NCBI GenBank assembly: GCA_002706985.1
Contig: PAKP01000037.1
Span: 1 to 64,000, forward strand
Reading direction: 5' to 3'
DNA length: 64,000 nucleotides
DNA from: Sneathiella sp.
GTDB lineage: Bacteria; Pseudomonadota; Alphaproteobacteria; Sneathiellales; Sneathiellaceae
The notes beneath the pieces are model-generated. The model did not search any database. It was not told the DNA's origin and saw only the letters and a program-made list of their open reading frames with translations. Below are positions 1 to 8,764 of this stretch, in pieces. Position numbers and translations under genes: made by a program. The first letter of the stretch is position 1. The number at the start of each line of letters is the position of its first letter.

Positions 1-1191
1 ATCAATATCCGCCGCTTTTACCTCGACAAAAGGAAAGCGCAGCCCAACGGAGCCAAAGCGCACCTCGCCCTGCTGAGGCTGCATGGTTGTGAAGCATGTC
101 ACCTCCGTCATCCCGTAGCCTTCAAGCATGGGGACGCCGGACTTTTCACTGATTGCCTTCAAAACCTCAATCGGGGCGGCGGATCCGCCGGTCAGTCCGG
201 CTCTTAAAGTGCTGATATCGGCGTCCCCGACCGGTACGTTCAACAAGGCCGACATCATGGTCGGCACACCACCGAGAACGGTTACGTTATATTTATCTAC
301 AAGGCGCCAGTAGTTCCCGATCACCAGAGGGTCACGAAAACCCTGGGGACTGACAATCACCAGGGTGATACCGTTTAGCATCGGGACCAGCCCGACGACG
401 ATGGAGCCACTGATATGGAACATTGGTAACCCGGCCAACAGGCAGTCTTTTTCAGAATAACCCAGACCGAAACCGCTCGAGGCGATCTGGGAGAGCTGCA
501 TCCTGTTGGTGTGGGGCGCAAGTTTAGGCACACCGGTCGTTCCGCCTGTATGATAGTAGCCGATAACATCATCTAGGGAGTCATTGAGCGGGCCGTTTAT
601 TGCACTCGCATCCTGCTTTGTTGTCTCTGCATCCAGCGGGAAAATTTTCTTGCCATCGCATTCCTTGTCACCACCAAGCACATATACAGCCTTAAGATTT
701 GGCATGCGTTCGATAACATAGGCAGCCTTTTCCCAGAGTTCCGGGCTCAGCGCCTGTCCGGTCGCAATGAGAATGGTGGCATTCGCCGCTTCCGCGATAC
801 CGTGAATATGCTCCGGTTCCAGCAAGGGGTTGACTGCATTGACCGTTCCCACTGCCTCCGCACCCAGCATCGTAAAATATGCCTGGGGACAGAGCGGCAG
901 AAGATAGGTAACTGTCTCTCCCTTCTTCAGACCTGCGGAAAGAAACAGATTGGCTGTCTGGTTCGCCTTGGCCAGCAACTCCCGGTACGTGATTGGAATA
1001 CCCTCTCCCATCGGATCGCCTGGCGGCAAAGTGATCAGGGCAGGCTTATCCACAAATTTCTCAACGGTGGCGCAAAACGCATCATATACCGAATGATAAG
1101 GAACCCATTGCTCGATCGGTGTCTGCTCAAACTTTTCAACATCCGCAAGCGAATTAAAGGGTAAGTTGAAGGCTTTCAGCGAATTCGCCAT
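1..1191 (-). CDS. Acyl-CoA synthetase (AMP-forming), C-terminus beyond window
   Basis: This is an AMP-binding enzyme of the FadD / acyl-CoA synthetase superfamily, which activates a carboxylic acid to its adenylate and then to the CoA thioester. Reading minus from an ATG at 1191, the frame stays open to base 1, giving 397 codons; the C-terminal subdomain is off the window. The adenylate-forming P-loop YYHTGGTTGVPK, the FHISGS stretch and the EGYGMTEVT motif are all visible, so the N-terminal catalytic domain looks intact. The substrate cannot be read from sequence: fatty, aryl and short-chain acids are all possible. It is divergently oriented from the PfkB kinase, with a 144-bp intergenic region that must hold both promoters. 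Confidence 0.88.
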   Translation of the reverse strand, partial: MANSLKAFNLPFNSLADVEKFEQTPIEQWVPYHSVYDAFCATVEKFVDKPALITLPPGDPMGEGIPITYRELLAKANQTANLFLSAGLKKGETVTYLLPLCPQAYFTMLGAEAVGTVNAVNPLLEPEHIHGIAEAANATILIATGQALSPELWEKAAYVIERMPNLKAVYVLGGDKECDGKKIFPLDAETTKQDASAINGPLNDSLDDVIGYYHTGGTTGVPKLAPHTNRMQLSQIASSGFGLGYSEKDCLLAGLPMFHISGSIVVGLVPMLNGITLVIVSPQGFRDPLVIGNYWRLVDKYNVTVLGGVPTMMSALLNVPVGDADISTLRAGLTGGSAAPIEVLKAISEKSGVPMLEGYGMTEVTCFTTMQPQQGEVRFGSVGLRFPFVEVKAADID

Positions 1192-1335
1192 TCTTTTTTC
1201 TCCCAAGGTATTTTATTTTTATTCAGGATGATTGGTCATCTCTCATTATGTCGTTCATGATGCCATATTAAAGTCAGGACACAATGAAAAACTGGTGATC
1301 TTACTTCGCCAGTTTTTGCAGCCCCCGGAGGTTTT

Positions 1336-2394
1336 ATGAAGGACTTAAAGGATTTAACGGCCCTTACCATCGGCTCCGCGACAATTGATATCATTGCCTC
1401 GGTCGAGGATCAGGATATCGAGCGCATGACGATGCATAATGCCACGTCATCCTTCCTTCTGCTCGAAGAAGGCCGGAAGATAGACGTCAGTTCCATCAAG
1501 TCTTCTGTCGGCGGTGGCGGTACGAATTCCGCCGTCGCGCTCGCACGCCTTGGATATCATACCAGTGCTTTCGTAAAGACCGGCAAGGATATTGAAGGGG
1601 CGAAAATAAAAGAAGAACTCAAGGCGGAAAACGTAAAAACCAACTTGATGATTCTGGATGATAGGCTAGCGACCGGGCAAGCCATCATGATCATGTCTCA
1701 TGTCCGCAACCCCACCATATTCACCAACCGAGGAGCCAACACGTCACTCACAACTGACGAAATCGAACCTGACCTGTTTCACCAGAAGGATCTGGTTTAT
1801 ATCGCCAGCCTGTCTGGCAATTCAGCGGCCTGCCTCACCCATATTACGCGCCTTGCCAAGGAGGCAGGCGCCTTCGTGGCGACAAATCCGGGTATCCGTC
1901 AGATTACATATTGGGCGGGCGACATTGTGGAAGCTTTGATGCATGTGGATCTGCTATCCATCAATGCCGTAGAGGCCGAACAACTCGCCCTTACACTGTT
2001 ACCCAAAGGACAGCCGATCTCCGCAGAAAGAGCCGCGATTGATGGCCCGCTTCTGCTGGATAAAGGATTGGGCGGGCGATCCTTCGAGAGTTTTGTCAGG
2101 GAAGTCTGCAAACTCGGACCGAAGATTGTTCTGGTCACCAATGGTGCGGAAGGGGCCTATGCCGGCACATCAGACGGCATCCGGTTTCATCCGGCCGGCA
2201 AAGCAGAGGTCGTCAATACCGCAGGCGCCGGAGATGCGTTCGCAACCACCTTTTCCGCCTACGCCGCCGCCGGGGCGGAACTTGAGACTTGTCTGGAGGC
2301 GGCAACGGCCAATGCGCTATCCGTCATCGCCGCGCCGGATACTCAGAGCAGTTTGTTGCGACTGAAGGAATTACAAACGTTGTTACGTGCCTGA
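1336..2394 (+). CDS. PfkB-family carbohydrate/nucleoside kinase
   Basis: A 352-residue ribokinase-fold kinase that would phosphorylate a sugar or nucleoside with ATP in the cytoplasm. The N-terminal glycine-rich signature VGGGGTNSAVALARLG follows an opening 'LTIGSATIDIIASVED' strand. The C-terminal PfkB signature NTAGAGDAFATTF carries the anion-hole glycines and the catalytic Asp. The start is supported by a GGAGG 6 bases upstream of the ATG. The protein is somewhat longer than ribokinase (about 310 aa), and an insertion lies near residues 215-250. Family members include ribokinase, adenosine kinase and 2-keto-3-deoxygluconate kinase; the substrate is not decidable from sequence. The next gene downstream is an unrelated FecR protein. 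Confidence 0.88.
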   Translation: MKDLKDLTALTIGSATIDIIASVEDQDIERMTMHNATSSFLLLEEGRKIDVSSIKSSVGGGGTNSAVALARLGYHTSAFVKTGKDIEGAKIKEELKAENVKTNLMILDDRLATGQAIMIMSHVRNPTIFTNRGANTSLTTDEIEPDLFHQKDLVYIASLSGNSAACLTHITRLAKEAGAFVATNPGIRQITYWAGDIVEALMHVDLLSINAVEAEQLALTLLPKGQPISAERAAIDGPLLLDKGLGGRSFESFVREVCKLGPKIVLVTNGAEGAYAGTSDGIRFHPAGKAEVVNTAGAGDAFATTFSAYAAAGAELETCLEAATANALSVIAAPDTQSSLLRLKELQTLLRA

Positions 2395-2472
2395 GATCAC
2401 AACAATCGGGATCTATCATTGTACGTCCCTCCTGAATGATATAGTACGGGGTCAATCAGGAGCGCTATCGTT

Positions 2473-3099
2473 ATGGTTAAAAATCTTCTCTTAAACGTTG
2501 TTATCTCGGCTCTGTTTGTAATATGCACAGTGTCACTGGCAATGGCCGAGGACATTGGTACGGTAACAAGGCTGAAAAACACTGCATCTGTTGTTCGTGC
2601 CGGTCAGCAAATGGATATTGAAACCGGTTTCAAGATTCAGGAATTCGACGAAGTCCTGTCCGGAGAAGAGTCGCGCGTTGAAATCACCTTTCATGACGGA
2701 ACAAAGCTCAATATCGGCGCAGATTGTCATATCGTCATCGACAAATTTATGTTCGATCCCGATGTCGGTATCGGCATTGCAATTTTAAGGGCCATGCAGG
2801 GACCGTTTCGCTTTATTACAGGCCACATTGGCAAAACCCGTGACCCTCAGATTGTCGTTCAATCCCGTTTTGGTGTGATCGGCGTTCGTGGGACCGATTT
2901 CTGGGCCGGTCCGTCGCGCGGTCAGTATGGCGTCTTATTGCTTGAAGGGTCTATATCCGTGACCAACCCGTCCGGTCAACGTATCCTTAACGAGCCGGGA
3001 ACCGGCGTCAATCTGACAAGCAATGAAGTGCCACCAAGTGAGGTAACGACGTGGGGCGCTACCCGGGCCGCAGAGGCGCTGGCGGCAGTCGCATTCTAA
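2473..3099 (+). CDS. Secreted FecR-domain protein (paralogue 1)
   Basis: A 208-residue protein with a clear Sec signal peptide (hydrophobic core at residues 5-22, cleavage after AMA) and one FecR domain. The FecR core is seen in VEITFHDGTKLNIG and VIGVRGTDFWAGP, followed by a beta-rich tail (GVLLLEGSISV). Classical FecR is an inner-membrane anti-sigma sensor with an N-terminal cytoplasmic region. Here the domain is purely exported, with no transmembrane segment after the signal peptide and no fecI or TonB receptor nearby, so a FecI-type role is unlikely. It is a tandem paralogue of the gene 230 bp downstream. Its molecular function is unknown; a periplasmic binding or scaffold role is a guess. 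Confidence 0.85.
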   Translation: MVKNLLLNVVISALFVICTVSLAMAEDIGTVTRLKNTASVVRAGQQMDIETGFKIQEFDEVLSGEESRVEITFHDGTKLNIGADCHIVIDKFMFDPDVGIGIAILRAMQGPFRFITGHIGKTRDPQIVVQSRFGVIGVRGTDFWAGPSRGQYGVLLLEGSISVTNPSGQRILNEPGTGVNLTSNEVPPSEVTTWGATRAAEALAAVAF

Positions 3100-3330
3100 G
3101 GTGCATTGGTTTGTCTGTGCATTTCAAGAGACTCTTTAAACAGGATGGCCTGATAAAAATAACCTCCTAGAGCATGAAACTTTAACCCGGCTTTGTTCGT
3201 TGTTACTGTACTGCCCATAATTAAAGTGATCCTTTACGGTGACTTCTTCGTATTCATGGGTAGTACGTAGGGTTGGGCATATCTGCCCACCTGACCAGTT
3301 ATCTATGAATTCCCTTTCGAGGAGAGCGGT

Positions 3331-3966
3331 ATGCTAAAGAAAATGCTTATGGTTATTTCACTAACGATTGTTGGCGCTATTTCGACAACCGGACAGAGCT
3401 TCGCCGCCAATTCCGAGGTCGGAACCGTGACCCGGCTGCAAAGCGCTGCAGAAATAGTCCGTGACGGCAAAGGTATTCCGCTCGAAGTTGGGTCAATCGT
3501 TCAGGAAAATGATGAAATTAACTCCAAAGCGGATGCCCGCGTTGAAATTACCTTCAATGACGGGACAAAGCTCCTGATCGGAGAAAATGCCCGCATTGGG
3601 ATTGATGAGTATCTTTATGAGCCTAAAAATGGTATTGGCACTGCAATATTGAGTGCGCTTCAAGGACCGTTTCGCTTTATCACGGGCAAAATCAGCGAGA
3701 TGAAGGAGAAACGTCTCGAAGTGAAGACCAGTCTGGCCACAATTGGCATCCGCGGGACTGACTTCTGGGGCGGGCCGTCCATGGGCACCTACGGTGTCTT
3801 TCTGTTTGAGGGCACAATTGTTGTCTTTAATTCGGATGGTGGTCGGATTGTAAGTACTCCGGGTACCGGCGTTGATGTGGATGGTATGAATATCGCGCCA
3901 GGCGAAGCAGAACAATGGAATGAAGAGCGGGCTCAGGCAGCTGTTGCTACTATAACGTTTAGATAG
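3331..3966 (+). CDS. Secreted FecR-domain protein (paralogue 2)
   Basis: A 211-residue paralogue of the preceding gene, with the same architecture: signal peptide ending near SFA, then a FecR domain with VEITFNDGTKLLIG, ALQGPFRFITGKI and TIGIRGTDFWGGP. The two proteins align along their full length, so this is a tandem duplication with considerable divergence. The start is set by GAGGAGAGC just upstream of the ATG. As with its twin there is no sigma factor, receptor or secretion system beside it. The 230-bp spacer between the two copies suggests separate promoters. The PAS-type gene begins 20 bp downstream and may be co-transcribed. Confidence 0.85.
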   Translation: MLKKMLMVISLTIVGAISTTGQSFAANSEVGTVTRLQSAAEIVRDGKGIPLEVGSIVQENDEINSKADARVEITFNDGTKLLIGENARIGIDEYLYEPKNGIGTAILSALQGPFRFITGKISEMKEKRLEVKTSLATIGIRGTDFWGGPSMGTYGVFLFEGTIVVFNSDGGRIVSTPGTGVDVDGMNIAPGEAEQWNEERAQAAVATITFR

Positions 3967-3986
3967 TTAGGCCCTTCAGGAGAGCG

Positions 3987-4496
3987 ATGGATCGAGTTTA
4001 TGTAGACCTTCCCCTATCATCCGATAGTCTGAAAGGAATTCGTGACTACTGGATGTCATTGCGGGGAAGCCGAAAAATGCCGACGCGCCCGGAATTCGAT
4101 CCAACTGCTATCGTCCGTCATCTCCCATATGTAACGCTGGTCGATGTCTTTGAAGCTCCGTTGCGGTTTCGTTATCGGCTCATTGGAACCGGAATCACCG
4201 AGCTCGCAGACCGCGATGTAACGGGAAAATGGCTCGATGAAGGTCTTTATGGTGAGAAAACAGAAGATATTCTCTGGGCTTATAAGAAATGCGTAACGGA
4301 AAAGCAGCCGATTGCGGTTCGCGAGCAAGTCCAGTTCGTTGAAAAAACCTGGTTCACCATCGATGTCATATTATTGCCATTCGGAGATTCAGACGGCAAT
4401 ATCAATGTAATCTTGGGTGCCTTAGATTTGACTGCGGGCGGCGCGGAAACGCCCGGCATCAAACGAAGCTATATCCTGAATTGGGAGGCGACCTAA
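3987..4496 (+). CDS. PAS-domain protein (PAS_5-like)
   Basis: A 169-residue soluble protein without signal peptide or membrane segments. It resembles the PAS_5 family common in Rhodospirillales: an N-terminal 'IRDYWMSLRGSRKMPTRPEF' type segment, then 'LPYVTLVDVF', then 'FRYRLIGTGITEL' and a second half with 'FTIDVILLPFGDSDGNINVI' strands. Proteins of this family are single PAS modules with no output domain, presumed small-ligand sensors. The gene starts 20 bp after the second FecR gene, with AGGAG before the ATG, so the two may form a transcription unit. The ligand and partner are unknown. Confidence 0.7.
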   Translation: MDRVYVDLPLSSDSLKGIRDYWMSLRGSRKMPTRPEFDPTAIVRHLPYVTLVDVFEAPLRFRYRLIGTGITELADRDVTGKWLDEGLYGEKTEDILWAYKKCVTEKQPIAVREQVQFVEKTWFTIDVILLPFGDSDGNINVILGALDLTAGGAETPGIKRSYILNWEAT

Positions 4497-4520
4497 GACC
4501 CTTCACATTGTAAGGGTCTT
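4495..4520. terminator. Hairpin between convergent genes
   Basis: A perfect 9-bp inverted repeat, AAGACCCTT / AAGGGTCTT, with an 8-base loop. It overlaps the stop codon of the PAS gene and precedes the 3' end of the convergent yeiH-type gene. No long T-tract follows on either strand, so it is a weak intrinsic terminator at best. Confidence 0.5.
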
Positions 4521-4537
4521 GATCGCAAGCGCGGTCT

Positions 4538-5557
4538 TTAAAGAAAATACACCCCGCCGATGAGCACCCACGCTGCGATAAACAGGGTTTGCAACGTGAT
4601 AAGAAGCACCGGTTGATACCCGATGGTCAGAATATTCTTTAGGGAAGTTTTCACTCCCAAAGCAGCTATCGCAGTCACCAGACACCAGGATGAAAGCGGG
4701 ATCAGAATTTCTTTCGCTACCTCTGGAACCATCTGCATACTGTTGAGGCCGACACACAGACAAAAGCCAATCACAAAAAACGGCAGTGGAAGACCTTTTA
4801 CGACAGCTGAGTTTCTCCTACTGAAATAGAGGGAAATGACCAGCACGATCGGGACCAACAACGATACTCTCAATAATTTCGTGATCGTCGATATATCCCC
4901 TACTTCCGACGATATGCCATATCCCGCTCCAACAACCTGAGCGACATCATGAATTGTGCCGCCAAGGAAAATTCCGGCAAAACTGTCATCCAGATGCAGG
5001 GTGTTGACCAGAATAGGATAAATAATCATGGCCAAAGTGCTGAGCGCCGTGACGGCAATAACCGTAAAAACCGCATCCCGCTCGCCATTCGGGGATTTTG
5101 GCAGAACAGCCGATATGGCAAGCGCCGCAGACGCCCCGCATATAGCAACCGCACCACCGGTCAAAAGTCCGAAACGTTTGCCACGCCCCAGTAGTCTGGA
5201 GAGCAAAATACCAACAAGAATAGTCGCGCCAACGCCCGTCAAGATAATCCCGACCGGCGCCCATCCTAGGGATAAAACGTCATCAAGCGTCAATCTCAAC
5301 CCAAGCAGCGCTACGCCAAAACGCAACAATGTGCTGGAGGAGAACTGGATACCAGCTGAACATTTCCCCTCTTCGGCCAGGAAGTGAAATGCAATTCCTA
5401 ACAAAAGGGCAAACAACATTTGTGGTGCCGTGTAATGCTCAGCCAAAAGACGGGCGGCCGCGGCGATGGTCAGGCAAAGAAGCAACCCCGGAAAATAGGA
5501 GGTGCTTTTGTCATACTGGGATTTAAGATTTGACTTGAGTTGAGGGATAGATTTCAT
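4538..5557 (-). CDS. YeiH-family putative sulfate exporter
   Basis: A 339-residue polytopic membrane protein with about ten hydrophobic segments, of the YeiH / UPF0324 family (COG2855). The conserved GGAVAICGASAALAI and GGTIHDVAQVVGAG segments are present. Members are annotated as putative sulfate exporters, largely because a relative (TauZ) sits in taurine-dissimilation clusters; transport has rarely been shown directly. The gene lies 16 bp downstream of the marR gene and closes the minus-strand catabolic cluster that contains a DszB-like protein and a sulfonate-type ABC importer. An outlet for sulfite or sulfate released by the pathway is therefore a reasonable inference. The family call is firm; the substrate is not. 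Confidence 0.85.
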   Translation of the reverse strand: MKSIPQLKSNLKSQYDKSTSYFPGLLLCLTIAAAARLLAEHYTAPQMLFALLLGIAFHFLAEEGKCSAGIQFSSSTLLRFGVALLGLRLTLDDVLSLGWAPVGIILTGVGATILVGILLSRLLGRGKRFGLLTGGAVAICGASAALAISAVLPKSPNGERDAVFTVIAVTALSTLAMIIYPILVNTLHLDDSFAGIFLGGTIHDVAQVVGAGYGISSEVGDISTITKLLRVSLLVPIVLVISLYFSRRNSAVVKGLPLPFFVIGFCLCVGLNSMQMVPEVAKEILIPLSSWCLVTAIAALGVKTSLKNILTIGYQPVLLITLQTLFIAAWVLIGGVYFL

Positions 5558-5573
5558 CTTAAACGCACCAGCC

Positions 5574-6053
5574 TTATTTTGGCTGAGCGAAAATGGCGCT
5601 GCTTCCGTTACGCATCAGGGCGATTTTATCTACCAATCGACTGGTAATATCATTGAACGTCTTGACCTCTTCTTCCGTGAGAACTGATAACAATTCTTCC
5701 TCAAACTGCAAGCCGAGTTCAGAAATCTTCTCATATATCTTTTCGCCATCCCCCGTAAGCTTGATGAGAGTTCTCCGGCGATCAGTTTCATCTACCCAGC
5801 GGTTTACCAGACCGCCACGTTCCAGATCTGTTATGGCACGGGCAACCGTCATCTTCTCCATTGCGGAATATTGCGTCAGTCCGGAAACAGTGGTTGGCTG
5901 CAGTTGATGTGTGGCTGCCAGCATCCGCCACTGCGGCACACTTAGTTTGAAAACCGGTTCATACATTCTCAGGAAAACGGCGCTGATCTCGTTATCCAAT
6001 CGCGACACACGATAGGGGATGAAATTGGAAAGTATAAGCTTCTGCTTTTTCAT
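5574..6053 (-). CDS. MarR-family transcriptional regulator
   Basis: A 159-residue winged-helix regulator of the MarR type. The recognition helix region 'YSAMEKMTVARAITDLERGG' and the wing 'WVDETDRRRTLIKLTGDG' (conserved D-R-R) are clear. Long helices at both ends would form the dimer interface. MarR proteins next to aromatic catabolic genes usually repress them until the aromatic substrate or its CoA ester binds. The start is supported by AAAGG six bases upstream of the ATG. It lies between the FAD hydroxylase (133 bp upstream) and the exporter gene (16 bp downstream), so it is likely co-transcribed with the exporter and may control the whole cluster. Confidence 0.87.
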   Translation of the reverse strand: MKKQKLILSNFIPYRVSRLDNEISAVFLRMYEPVFKLSVPQWRMLAATHQLQPTTVSGLTQYSAMEKMTVARAITDLERGGLVNRWVDETDRRRTLIKLTGDGEKIYEKISELGLQFEEELLSVLTEEEVKTFNDITSRLVDKIALMRNGSSAIFAQPK

Positions 6054-6126
6054 TAATACCTTTGCCGAGACAGAAAATGCGAATCGCTTGCCTAGCCCTT
6101 CACGTGATTATCTGCGGCTGCCTCTC

Positions 6127-6136
6127 AATTGCAATT
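6127..6136. promoter_or_regulatory. Candidate MarR operator upstream of marR
   Basis: A perfect 10-bp palindrome, AATTGCAATT, in the 133-bp gap between the FAD hydroxylase stop and the marR start. AT-rich palindromes of this sort are typical MarR sites and autoregulation is usual for the family. The assignment rests only on position and symmetry. Confidence 0.35.
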
Positions 6137-6186
6137 CTATTCTTGATTTGGCCTATAATTGTTACGTTAGCCAGACAAACTCGCCC

Positions 6187-7374
6187 TTATTCGGACAATT
6201 CTGTAGTTACTGCATCATATCCATATATCCAGCGATAACGCGTGTCAACGCGGCCGCTTTCGTACTCACGGTCGATATGCTCCATACCCTGATCGCGCTC
6301 TTGGAGATTTGGATTATGCACACGTTTTAGCTGTTTAGCAGAAAGTTCGACAATTGCCTTTGTCCGCTCTTTTCTTGCCTCTTCGTATATGCGAAGGGCC
6401 TTTTCAGGGGCGTCCAGAAAGGCAGACAATGCCCGCGCCAGAACCACGCCATCCTCGAAAGACATATTCGCCCCCTGGCTCAGGAAAGGTAGTGTGGAAT
6501 GGCACGCATCGCCCAATAAGGTTACTCGGCCCTTGCTCCAATCAGCAAGAGGCTGGCGTACAATAAGAGCCCATTTATAGGGTGTTTCAATGTTTTCGAC
6601 CATCAGGTGAACATTCTTGTGCCAGCCGACGAAATCCTGCATCGCCTCTTCAGTCGTGCCTTTCTGATTCCAGCCCTCAACTGTCCAATCATCACGATCT
6701 ACCATGGCAATAAAATTGAGCAGTTTTCCCTTACGCACAGGATAAGTAACGATATGCGCCTTCGGGCCCAACCACATCGAGCCCCCCTTAAGATCAATAT
6801 CCTCGTCAATTGCGTCGGCCGGCACCAATCCGCGCCACGCCATACAGCCTGTGAATTCCGCCTGATCCTGACCAAACAGACTGCGGCGAACAGCAGAGTG
6901 AATGCCATCGGCGCCAATCACGAGATCAGCGCTAATCCTTGTACCATCCTCAAACTCAACGTTTACCGTGTCATCAACCTGAGTCTGGGATTTGAAACAT
7001 TTATTCAGATACACAGCTCCGGGCTTTCGCTTTTCCAAGGCTTCTTTCAACAAACCGAGCAGATCAGCACGGTGGAAAGTCAGATAAGGCGCACCATATT
7101 GATTTTCTTCTCCAAGTCGCATGAAATCTCGGGTTTCGGCGGTATCCCATAGATAAATTGTCTTACCCGTGGTTTCCGTTCCAACGTTGAGCAATTCCTC
7201 CTCAAGGTCTAACGAAAGCAGGGCACGAGAACCATTCGGCGTAAGTTGTACGCCTGCCCCGACCTCTCCCAGCTCGGCCGCCTGTTCATAGACTTCAACA
7301 TCAAATCCCTTGCCGTGCAGCGCGAGCGCAGCTGAAAGTCCGCCCAGACCTCCACCAATAATTGCAACTTTCAA
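6187..7374 (-). CDS. FAD-dependent aromatic hydroxylase (salicylate hydroxylase-like)
   Basis: A 395-residue class A flavoprotein monooxygenase, a single-component NAD(P)H-dependent enzyme that hydroxylates a phenolic ring. The Rossmann FAD motif GGGLGGLSAALAL is at the N-terminus, 'LVIGADGIHSAVRR' provides the DG motif, and 'GRVTLLGDACHSTLPF' is the second FAD-binding GD motif. Its nearest described relatives are salicylate and 3-hydroxybenzoate 6-hydroxylases. Because ring cleavage in this cluster is by homogentisate dioxygenase, the likely product is homogentisate, so 2- or 3-hydroxyphenylacetate is an inferred substrate. The start is a TTG one base after the fumarylacetoacetase stop. The strong AAGGAGG that serves it is formed by the last codons of that gene, implying translational coupling. 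Confidence 0.88.
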   Translation of the reverse strand: MKVAIIGGGLGGLSAALALHGKGFDVEVYEQAAELGEVGAGVQLTPNGSRALLSLDLEEELLNVGTETTGKTIYLWDTAETRDFMRLGEENQYGAPYLTFHRADLLGLLKEALEKRKPGAVYLNKCFKSQTQVDDTVNVEFEDGTRISADLVIGADGIHSAVRRSLFGQDQAEFTGCMAWRGLVPADAIDEDIDLKGGSMWLGPKAHIVTYPVRKGKLLNFIAMVDRDDWTVEGWNQKGTTEEAMQDFVGWHKNVHLMVENIETPYKWALIVRQPLADWSKGRVTLLGDACHSTLPFLSQGANMSFEDGVVLARALSAFLDAPEKALRIYEEARKERTKAIVELSAKQLKRVHNPNLQERDQGMEHIDREYESGRVDTRYRWIYGYDAVTTELSE

Positions 7375-7375
7375 G

Positions 7376-8719
7376 TTATCCTCCTTCTTTACTGTCTACC
7401 GGCTCAGCCGCGGATATTATTGTGCCATTGCATTCCCCGAAACCGATCGTCCGGTATCCGTCTCTTTCACACCAAGCCGACAGGAAGACGGTATCTCCGT
7501 CTTCAAGAAAACTGCGACTCTCAGTATTCGAAATTTGGACAGGGAGCTTACCTCCCTGTGTTACCTCTATCAGGGCACCGGTTTGATCTGCCCCCGGCCC
7601 CGACATAGTGCCGCTCCCGAACAGGTCCCCTGCCCGCAGATTGCATCCATTCACCGTGTGATGAGCGACCATTTGCGCCGGTGTCCAATATGAATATTTG
7701 AAGTTACTCAGGCCGAGACGCTTGGGCGGCAAGCCGTCCCCCTTCATTTTCACGGAGTGGATCGAAACATCGAGGTACATATCTATGCCGCAATTTGCCT
7801 CTTCCCTATCTGAATTAAGATAAGGGAGAATAGTTCTACCCTCCGCCTCTTTCATAGGAGTTCGAAATGGGGCGAGCGCTTCCATAGTGACGATCCAAGG
7901 AGAGATCGTGGTTGCGAAGTTCTTGCCCAAAAACGGTCCGAGCGGTTGATACTCCCATGCCTGAATATCCCGCGCCGACCAGTCATTCAGAAGGCAAACC
8001 CCAAAGAGATGCTGTTCTGCCTCGTCAATGGAAACTGGAACATTCCGCTGATTACCCATCCCAACGAACAGCCCAACCTCCATTTCATAGTCCAGCTTTT
8101 CGGATACAGAGACATGCGGCGGAGCATCAATCGAAGGCCGGATTTGACCCCTCGGCCTGACAATAGGCTCCCCTGAAACAACGATCGAGGATGAACGGCC
8201 ATGATACGCAATCGGCACCCATTCATAGTTCGGCATCAAGGGATTATCCGGCCTGAACAGCTTTCCGATATTCGTCGCATGATCAATCGACGCATAGAAA
8301 TCCGTATAATCCATTATCGTCGCAGGGAGCGCATACTCCGCTTTTGACTGCTCTATCAAGCAATCCGGAACCTTGCCATCATAGGAGCTCCCCTGCCTTA
8401 ACAGTTCAAATAATGTGCTTCGTGTGCTGGACCAGATAGCCTCTCCTTCTGCCATGAAATTGTTGAGAGTGGACGCATACAGACTGTCCGGGATATTCAG
8501 CCGGGAGGTACGCGCGCTTTCCGATCGACCTAAGGCCGTCAGGTCCAGTATTTTGTCGCCAATACCCACACCGATACGAAACGTCTCATCTGTTCCTGAA
8601 CTACGGAACACTGCATAGGGCAAGTTCTGCAAAGGAAAAGGACTCCCCTGTTCATTTGCAGTCTCGACCCAACTCATACTATTTGGATCATGTGTTTCGT
8701 TCAGCAACGGCATTTCCAT
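7376..8719 (-). CDS. fahA: Fumarylacetoacetase
   Basis: This hydrolyses fumarylacetoacetate to fumarate and acetoacetate, the last step of homogentisate breakdown. The 447-residue length matches the family. The N-terminal SWVETANEQGSPFPLQNLPY is the family's SH3-like entry. The catalytic region 'YTDFYASIDHATNIGKLFRP' carries the metal-binding Asp and the His of the active site, followed by 'YHGRSSSIVVSG'. Further metal ligands lie in 'LDYEMEVGLFVG' and 'LLNDWSARDIQAWEYQ'. Its final codons overlap the ribosome binding site of the hydroxylase downstream. It lies 45 bp downstream of the ABC binding-protein gene, inside the homogentisate cluster. Confidence 0.95.
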   Translation of the reverse strand: MEMPLLNETHDPNSMSWVETANEQGSPFPLQNLPYAVFRSSGTDETFRIGVGIGDKILDLTALGRSESARTSRLNIPDSLYASTLNNFMAEGEAIWSSTRSTLFELLRQGSSYDGKVPDCLIEQSKAEYALPATIMDYTDFYASIDHATNIGKLFRPDNPLMPNYEWVPIAYHGRSSSIVVSGEPIVRPRGQIRPSIDAPPHVSVSEKLDYEMEVGLFVGMGNQRNVPVSIDEAEQHLFGVCLLNDWSARDIQAWEYQPLGPFLGKNFATTISPWIVTMEALAPFRTPMKEAEGRTILPYLNSDREEANCGIDMYLDVSIHSVKMKGDGLPPKRLGLSNFKYSYWTPAQMVAHHTVNGCNLRAGDLFGSGTMSGPGADQTGALIEVTQGGKLPVQISNTESRSFLEDGDTVFLSAWCERDGYRTIGFGECNGTIISAAEPVDSKEGG

Positions 8720-8764
8720 CCACTCTCACATCTGATCAAGATCAGTCCCAACCATCGGACGTTT

